64,000 nucleotides of DNA from Bacteroidales bacterium M8 (lineage in GTDB: Bacteria; Bacteroidota; Bacteroidia; Bacteroidales; Muribaculaceae), in contig LUJS01000046.1 of the NCBI GenBank assembly GCA_001689495.1, positions 36,551 to 100,550 on the forward strand, written 5' to 3'. Both the position numbers and the translations under genes were made by a program. Under the pieces are notes generated by a model. It saw nothing but the letters and a program-made list of their open reading frames with translations. It was not told the DNA's origin and ran no database searches. Positions 58,643 to 64,000 of this stretch are shown piece by piece. How positions within the stretch are numbered: the first letter of the stretch is position 1; the number at the start of each line of letters is the position of its first letter.

Positions 58643-61054
58643 TTATTTAGCCTTTTCAGAACCATAGTTATACCCATATCCATAGCCATACCCGTATCGG
58701 TAAGAATGACTGTATCCGTAGCGTCCCTGATCGTTTCTGGTACCGTTTAGGATGAAGGCCATGTTGACGTATTTCTTCTCGTCGTAGAGGCGGTCAAGCT
58801 CAGGAAGCATGGTGCGCTCAAGCAGTCCGGCACGGACTATGAAGAATGTACGATCAGCATACTGATCGATTATCTGTGCGTCGGCCACGACCTCGATGGG
58901 CGGACAGTCGATGATGATATAGTCAAACTCATCCTTTAGCTGTTTCATTAACTCACTGAATCTCGGTGACTCGAGCAACTCCGTGGGATTAGGCGGTATT
59001 GCACCAACCGGCAGGAAGAAGAGAGAAGCGCACTTTTCGCTCTTGACTATGACATCCGATATGTCAGACTCCCCGCCGCTGAGGTAATTAGAAATGCCCT
59101 TTACCGGAGAGCCGACGTAGGCCGACGTAGAGCCATGACGCATGTCGCCATCTATGATAAGAACATTTTTGCCTTTGAGGGCTAATGACATACCCAGATT
59201 TACTGAAATAAATGACTTACCTGATCCGGGATTGAATGACGTTAACGCAACTACTTTACAACCTTGAACTGAACCGCACATAAATTCCACGTTGGTACGA
59301 AGCACTCGGAACGCTTCATTGATGACATTGCGTTTTCCCTCCTTCACTACAAGGGTGTTCACTTCGTGCTTATCGTTCTTGTTGTTTTTAAGCGATTCGT
59401 TATTATATTGAGGAATTTCGCCAAGGAAAGGTATAGCAAGATTCTCAACATCTTTTCGGCCACGGACCTTAGTATTGCTGGTTTCCTTCACATAGGTAAC
59501 GCCAAAAGGTATTGCCAGACCGATGAGAAAAGCTATGGCTAAAATATTACGTCTGTTGGGTGTCGGAGGTACTCCAGATGCTCCCGGCTTGTTGACGATT
59601 CGCGTGTTGTATGCTGTAAACGCCTGTGACAACTCGTTTTCCTCACGCTTCTGCAGAAGGAACAGGTACAGCGACTCCTTGACCTTCTGCTGGCGCTCGG
59701 TCGAGAGCAGGTTCTTTGCCTGTGTAGGGTTTGAAGCGAGCTTTGAAACGGTCTTAGCCTCGCTCCCTTGCAGAGATTTCAGTTGTGTGTTAAGAGCTAA
59801 TATTTCATTGTCAATAGTCCCGACAATAGCATGTCTTTGCGCTCCAAGCTGTTCGTCAAGTTGGGCTACAATAGGGTTCTTCTCCGAGGATTTTGCAACA
59901 AGCGAATTGCGCTGCAACAATTTATCGTTATATTCGCCAATAAGAGTCTGAATATTATTGCTTTGCAGGCCGGTATTTGCGGGTAGGAGCTGGTCGCGAT
60001 TACCATCTGCTGTAAGATATGAGCGTATGTAGCGGGCCATCGACAGCTGATTGTTCACCTCAAGTATTTGTGCCTGATTCTGCTGGCTCTGGCTCATATA
60101 CATTGAAGCGGCTGCTTCCACGTCCGGCACGAGGTTGGCACTTTTGTAGGAGGAGATGTCAGAGTCAACATTGCCAAGTTCACTTTCAATAACGCCAAGA
60201 CGGTCGTTTATGAAATTGGATGTTGAGACGGCAATTTGATTTTTGTCCCTTATCCAGTTTTCGTTATACACTCCTATAAGTGTACTCAGCACCTCATCTG
60301 CACGTTGGGTAGATGGATCTGCCATAGTGAGTTTCAGTACAGTTCCCTTTTCGTTTGACATTGTTACATTCAAACGTGCATTATATGAATCTCGTGCGAG
60401 GCTTAACGGCATCTTGTTGACAATTAGTGAGATCTCCTCTCCCTTCGTATAACTGTGCGACGGAGTGACAACCATTTTACCCAATGGGGTGGTAATAGTG
60501 TCATTGAGTTGTCCGTTATAATTGTTTTTGAAAACTTCTCCATCCGATTCTTTAAGATCACTTATTGAGACTTTTCCATCTTTGGAGACAGTGAGATCCA
60601 TTGACAGACTTCCTTCGTCAGGAAATCCTGAGATTGTCAGTTTTACAGGAAGATCGTAGCCGTACACCACGACATCGTGAAATGTTCCGCCATGATAGTA
60701 ATCAATATCAAGCCCGAGACGCTTTACAACCTCTTCCATAAGGTCCTTTGCCTGAAGGTTTGTCATCTCATTCTGAATGTTTGTGTTAGACTGGAACAGA
60801 CCGAGATTGGCAAACTCCTCACCTCCGGTCGACTGTCCCTTGGAATCGTCCTTTATCAGAATTTCGGCAGAACGGGTATAGACATTCGGCGTCCGTAGCA
60901 GATATACGTATGCCGCACCTACACATATAATTACTGACAACAATATCCATGGCCAATGGTGCAGGGTCATGAAAAAAATGTCGCTCAAGGGTACTGTTCC
61001 CGACTGATTGGCGTTGTTTCTTGCCCTGTTGACTGAGTTCTTTACTTCTGCCAT
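58643..61054 (-). CDS. wzc: Wzc-like polysaccharide co-polymerase / BY-kinase
   Basis: 803 aa from ATG at 61054 (MAEVKNSVNRAR); a longer frame reaches 61123 but begins within the wza end. Two membrane helices (about residues 30-50 and 525-545) flank a long periplasmic Wzz domain with coiled coils. A cytoplasmic BY-kinase domain follows: Walker A SFNPGSGKSFISVN, A' LIIDGDMRHGS, B YIIIDCPPIEVVADA. A C-terminal tyrosine cluster (YGYSHSYRYGYGYGYG) is the autophosphorylation tail. It sets chain length and couples polymerisation to Wza export. Confidence 0.95.
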   Translation of the reverse strand: MAEVKNSVNRARNNANQSGTVPLSDIFFMTLHHWPWILLSVIICVGAAYVYLLRTPNVYTRSAEILIKDDSKGQSTGGEEFANLGLFQSNTNIQNEMTNLQAKDLMEEVVKRLGLDIDYYHGGTFHDVVVYGYDLPVKLTISGFPDEGSLSMDLTVSKDGKVSISDLKESDGEVFKNNYNGQLNDTITTPLGKMVVTPSHSYTKGEEISLIVNKMPLSLARDSYNARLNVTMSNEKGTVLKLTMADPSTQRADEVLSTLIGVYNENWIRDKNQIAVSTSNFINDRLGVIESELGNVDSDISSYKSANLVPDVEAAASMYMSQSQQNQAQILEVNNQLSMARYIRSYLTADGNRDQLLPANTGLQSNNIQTLIGEYNDKLLQRNSLVAKSSEKNPIVAQLDEQLGAQRHAIVGTIDNEILALNTQLKSLQGSEAKTVSKLASNPTQAKNLLSTERQQKVKESLYLFLLQKREENELSQAFTAYNTRIVNKPGASGVPPTPNRRNILAIAFLIGLAIPFGVTYVKETSNTKVRGRKDVENLAIPFLGEIPQYNNESLKNNKNDKHEVNTLVVKEGKRNVINEAFRVLRTNVEFMCGSVQGCKVVALTSFNPGSGKSFISVNLGMSLALKGKNVLIIDGDMRHGSTSAYVGSPVKGISNYLSGGESDISDVIVKSEKCASLFFLPVGAIPPNPTELLESPRFSELMKQLKDEFDYIIIDCPPIEVVADAQIIDQYADRTFFIVRAGLLERTMLPELDRLYDEKKYVNMAFILNGTRNDQGRYGYSHSYRYGYGYGYGYNYGSEKAK

Positions 61055-61059
61055 GACAA

Positions 61060-61887
61060 TTAATGTGTGAGGGTTACGATGAGTGTTGCTATTGTCACAC
61101 CAAGTGAACCGATTGACACCCAAAACGAGGGATTAAACGCGCTGTTGCCGCTTGCCGTAGTGTCACGTTTCTTTTTATCGTTAGGCTCGACATAGATCAT
61201 GTCATTCTGCTGGAGATAGTATACCGGTGACTGAGCAACCGAATTCATATCTGTCAGGTCAATCCTGTAAACCTGCTGTTTACCATCTTCATTTTCGCGC
61301 ATCACAATGATATTCTCACGTTGCCCGTTAGCTGTGAGATCTCCCGCCATAGCAAGAGCATCAATTATATTTAGGCGATCTTTGTTAAATTCATATCGTC
61401 CGGGCTTTGCAACCTCTCCGATTATTGACAGTCCGGTATTGGCAAATTCTACCGTAACTATCGGGTCTTTAACGAGATTCTCGTCCTTCAATTTCTTCTC
61501 AATATATTCAGCCACTTCATATCGACTCATGCCACCGATATGAAGCTCCCCTAACACCGGAAAATTGATGTCCCCAAATTTGTTTACTGTATAAAAAGAT
61601 GTTCGACCGTCATTTGCGTTCGACGCTCCGACCGTTGATGTTGTCGTATTTCCCAATCGTGTCTGAACCTGGACAAGATTGAACAGATTGGAAAGAGCCG
61701 GGTCTTGCGTTGTGACTATTATCGAGAGTTTGTCTTCAGGCTTTACTTTAATGTCAAGTTGTTTCACCGGGTCGATCACAGTACCCTGAGCTACATCCTG
61801 AAAATATGTTATATTCTTTGGCGTAGAACATGAGCCCAGCAGCAATATAGATACTAAAAGGCTTGATATTTGATACTTTATGCGCAT
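61060..61887 (-). CDS. wza: Wza-like polysaccharide export outer-membrane lipoprotein
   Basis: 275 aa. Lipoprotein signal ILLLGSC (Cys at about 20). Poly_export domain (KVKPEDKLSIIVTTQDPALSNLF) and SLBB-like domain (GLSIIGEVAKPGRYEFNKDRLNIIDALAMAGDLTANG). A C-terminal hydrophobic helix (FWVSIGSLGVTIATLIVTLTH) could cross the outer membrane, as in Wza. It exports the polymer. The gene lies 5 nt upstream of wzc. Confidence 0.93.
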   Translation of the reverse strand: MRIKYQISSLLVSILLLGSCSTPKNITYFQDVAQGTVIDPVKQLDIKVKPEDKLSIIVTTQDPALSNLFNLVQVQTRLGNTTTSTVGASNANDGRTSFYTVNKFGDINFPVLGELHIGGMSRYEVAEYIEKKLKDENLVKDPIVTVEFANTGLSIIGEVAKPGRYEFNKDRLNIIDALAMAGDLTANGQRENIIVMRENEDGKQQVYRIDLTDMNSVAQSPVYYLQQNDMIYVEPNDKKKRDTTASGNSAFNPSFWVSIGSLGVTIATLIVTLTH

Positions 61888-61914
61888 AAATGTGTATGTT
61901 ATCCAATTATAATT

Positions 61915-62517
61915 CTATTTGATGTGCTGAAGATTAATAGTGTCAATCAAAATTTTGGCCGCTCCGAGAATATCGATTCTTACAACGATCTCGCTTTTAC
62001 CATCTTTGATCTGAATCACCTCCCCTTCAAGGCCTTTGAGATTTCCGCGGATTACTTCAACTTTGTCTCTAACTCTGAATGGTTTGTCAACAAATGTCAC
62101 CGGAATATCTGATTGACCCAGCATGAAACGCAGCATGTCAATCTGTTTCTGGGGGATGATGGCGAGGGGTTTGGATAGTCCGTTGGTTGATGTGTTAGCC
62201 TTGTTGGTCAGGAATCTGCTTATATATGGCAGTGTCACAATCTCCCTACGTTCTTTCTCGGTGCATTTTATGAATACCATCGAGGGGATCACGACTTTGT
62301 CAACCTTGGATTTCCTGCCGTTTTTCCAAACCCTTAAAACTATTTGCTTGGCAACATAGGTTTCATACCCTGATTTTTCGAGCCTTTCCTGTACGGCTTT
62401 CTCAGTATTGTTGTTGACGATTGCCACAAACCACTTGCGGTCTTGCACGCCTACGGCGTCGCCAACGCCCGAGGGCACTGCCGTAACTACTGTGTTATCA
62501 GTGGCTTGACACAACAT
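61915..62517 (-). CDS. UpxY-type NusG-like antiterminator of the capsule operon
   Basis: 200 aa. The NGN domain (KWFVAIVNNNTEKAVQERLEKSGYETYVAKQ, SMVFIKCTEKERREIVTLPYISRFL) is followed by a KOW domain (VRDKVEVIRGNLKGLEGEVIQI). UpxY proteins of Bacteroides are the first genes of capsule operons and prevent premature termination of that operon. No UpxZ partner is found beside it. The gene is 34 nt from the left repeat of an apparently invertible promoter segment, so its own expression would depend on the orientation of that segment. Confidence 0.92.
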   Translation of the reverse strand: MLCQATDNTVVTAVPSGVGDAVGVQDRKWFVAIVNNNTEKAVQERLEKSGYETYVAKQIVLRVWKNGRKSKVDKVVIPSMVFIKCTEKERREIVTLPYISRFLTNKANTSTNGLSKPLAIIPQKQIDMLRFMLGQSDIPVTFVDKPFRVRDKVEVIRGNLKGLEGEVIQIKDGKSEIVVRIDILGAAKILIDTINLQHIK

Positions 62518-62550
62518 CGAATGAGCCCAAAAAGATGATTTAGGTCACAC

Positions 62551-62762
62551 TCTCTAATGAAGAGATTGTGATTACTTATAATGCTCTAATATCTTGCACT
62601 ATAGCTATTGCAATGAACAGGAGTTGTAAAACAATTTGGATACAATAGAATTAAAGCCTTATATTTTTAAGTCGAGTTATTTAATTTAATTGCCTAATAG
62701 TGTGTATATTTGAAGAATTTTTTGTAATTTTGCAGCTCCAAAAAGTATCTCTTCATTAGAGA
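62551..62762. promoter_or_regulatory. Apparent invertible promoter of the capsule operon, OFF orientation
   Basis: TCTCTAATGAAGAGAT at 62551-62566 occurs again as its exact complement at 62747-62762. Each copy is itself near-palindromic with an asymmetric 5-bp core (AATGA versus TCATT), as in tyrosine-recombinase crossover sites. The 180 bp between them (62567-62746) hold one clear -7 box, TAATTTTG at 62725-62732, on the + strand, away from UpxY. Inversion would place it on the - strand with its start about 57 nt before UpxY. No comparable - strand box is seen at present. Confidence 0.72.
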
Positions 62763-63103
62763 TACTATAAATATCTCTTTGCCGAATAAATAATACTATA
62801 TTTCCATTATTATATCATAGTCAATATAGAAAAATCAAGCCTGACTATTACATTAATAAATGGTATATGACTCAGCGAAACACACTTCCACCAACCTTTC
62901 AAAGCCTTATATATGAAATGAATAAACACTAATAACAATTGATATATCTAACCAAGACCAACGGAAGGATGTAGGTTCGGGCTGAGAAAGTTCGAGCTGA
63001 CCGGGAACAATATATTTTGAGGATGTCGACTTAAGGTACAAAATCCTCACCCCGGGACCTGCCGTTTGGTCTGTATTTTTTCTCCCTACCATCTGATGGG
63101 ATT
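62763..63103. other. A+T-rich non-coding stretch between the promoter segment and the IS element
   Basis: 340 bp with no convincing gene. A partial ATCTCTT motif lies near 62772. The last 160 bp contain a short repeat (GTTCGGGCTGA, GTTCGAGCTGA, about 62972-63001) and look like old insertion debris. Confidence 0.4.
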
Positions 63104-64000
63104 GAAGTGACCCCGAAAAGTTCGACGGGTTATTAACTATCCGATTTGAGAAAGAGTTCGGTATTGCACCGGACTCTTTCCTTTTAACCGGGATTTGATT
63201 CGTTTATTGTTATAGTAATCGATATATTCCTCTAAAGCTTTCATGAAGGCTTCGGCCGATTCAATTTTCTCGGCATACAGAAGTTCGGACTTCATGATAC
63301 CGAAGAAGTTTTCAGCCATTGCGTTGTCAAGGCAGTTTCCTTTGCGGGACATGCTTTGTATAATACCATGTTCTTCAAGTCGTCTACGATAACCGTAATG
63401 CTGATACTGCCAGCCTTGATCTGAATGCAGGATAAGACCGTCAAGACAATCGAAACGAGCAAAAGCTTTGTCAAGCATATCATATATCTGTTCAAGATTT
63501 GGCGATCTGGATATGTTATATGAGATTATCTCTCCATTGAACATGTCAAGAATGGGCGACAGATACAACTTTTCAGCCCCTATGTTTATTTGTGTCACAT
63601 CAGTAGCCCATTTGCGATTTGGAGCTGATGCGGCAAAGTCTCGGTTGATGATGTTTGGAGCAATGCGTCCGACTTCTCCTTTATATGAACGGTAGCGCAC
63701 TTTGCGGATTTGACTTTTAAGTCCCATCTGTACCATCAGGCGCTGAACAGTCTTGTGATTAATGACAACGTCATTGTTGCGCATTTCCGCAGTTACACGG
63801 CGGTAACCGTAACGACCCTTATGAGCATGAAAAATTGATTTAATCAATTCCTTTTCACCCGCATATTTGTCTTTTATCTTCAGACGTTTCAAATGATAAT
63901 AGAATACGGAACGAGCCATCTGTCTCAACTCTAAAAGTAAGTCAAGAGGATATTCCGACCTTAGTTCGTCAATGGCTTTTGCCCACTGAGCCGTGCTCTG
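63104..64000 (-). mobile_element. IS3-family insertion sequence, one end visible
   Basis: The inner end begins near TGAAGTGACCCCGAAAAGTT at 63104, typical of IS3-group ends. The transposase reads leftward from beyond 64000. The other end is outside the window, so target duplication cannot be checked. Confidence 0.75.
63137..64000 (-). CDS. IS3-family transposase (OrfB part), 5' end outside window
   Basis: The frame is open to the window edge (QSTAQWAKAIDELRSEYPLDLL upstream of the first Met). It contains the HTH_21 region (HKGRYGYRRVTAEMRN) and an rve integrase core: Asp in KWATDVTQI, Asp in LILHSDQGWQYQH, and Glu in MAENFFGIMKSELLY, with the C-terminal EYIDYYNNKRIKSRLKGKSPVQYR. All three DDE residues are present and the visible part is intact. 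Confidence 0.95.
   Translation of the reverse strand, partial: QSTAQWAKAIDELRSEYPLDLLLELRQMARSVFYYHLKRLKIKDKYAGEKELIKSIFHAHKGRYGYRRVTAEMRNNDVVINHKTVQRLMVQMGLKSQIRKVRYRSYKGEVGRIAPNIINRDFAASAPNRKWATDVTQINIGAEKLYLSPILDMFNGEIISYNISRSPNLEQIYDMLDKAFARFDCLDGLILHSDQGWQYQHYGYRRRLEEHGIIQSMSRKGNCLDNAMAENFFGIMKSELLYAEKIESAEAFMKALEEYIDYYNNKRIKSRLKGKSPVQYRTLSQIG

Noticed and set aside
1..64000. tRNA or rRNA genes
   Set aside because: No cloverleaf-like T-loop/anticodon arrangement or rRNA core motif was recognised on either strand, though short tRNAs could be missed by eye.

Overview
The window looks like a chromosomal segment of a gut Bacteroidales bacterium, most plausibly a Muribaculaceae-type genome. 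This is inferred from SusC/SusD homologues, TAnnTTTG-type -7 promoter boxes, near absence of Shine-Dalgarno sequences, a UpxY-type antiterminator heading a capsule operon, IS982/IS110/IS3 elements and BT4734/VirE-N-like mobile-element genes. No rRNA, tRNA or CRISPR array was recognised.

Layout. (1) 1-8.5 kb, + strand, G+C-rich and intact: a xylan-utilisation operon (GH5 fragment, GDSL/CE-type esterase, GH97, GPH-family symporter, lipoprotein GH10 xylanase, cytoplasmic GH43) ending in a strong terminator. The GH5 and esterase share a C-terminal module. (2) 8.6-12.5 kb: a protein with an EF-Tu domain-II-like N-terminus, cut by an IS982-family element whose 8-bp target duplication is visible, then fragments of a kinase-like gene. 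(3) 12.5-19.3 kb, - strand: a LytS/LytTR two-component pair and a SusC/SusD pair whose SusC carries at least three lesions. (4) 19.4-25.1 kb: a redox cluster (FMN reductase, YqhD-like alcohol dehydrogenase, ABM monooxygenase, TIGR04076 protein, flavodoxin/aldo-keto-reductase fusion) divergent from an AraC regulator. This recalls E. coli yqhC-yqhD-dkgA. The dehydrogenase and the AraC gene each contain one in-frame stop. (5) 25.2-37.6 kb: a worn integrative-element zone with an integrase relic, an intact tyrosine integrase, an HTH excisionase-like protein, a RepA-like ATPase, repeat arrays, an IS110 relic, a helicase, a primase-like protein, an HNH endonuclease and a degenerate integrase. (6) 37.6-62.5 kb, - strand: a roughly 25-kb capsule/exopolysaccharide operon running from UpxY, Wza and Wzc through acyltransferases, Wzx, Wzy and many glycosyltransferases to GDP-fucose synthesis. 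(7) 62.5-64 kb: an apparent invertible promoter upstream of UpxY, then an IS3-family element running off the window.

The most interesting theme is on/off control of the capsule locus. A 16-bp inverted repeat with an asymmetric core flanks a 180-bp segment whose only good promoter box points away from the operon (OFF orientation). An O-acyltransferase gene is split by a G9 tract that would be in frame at G8, a glycosyltransferase is split at an A7 tract, and gmd carries an amber codon. More widely, nine otherwise recognisable loci between 18.6 and 57.6 kb contain in-frame nonsense codons, twelve in total. Strain-level decay, an OFF state, or base-calling error could explain them, and the sequence alone cannot separate these.
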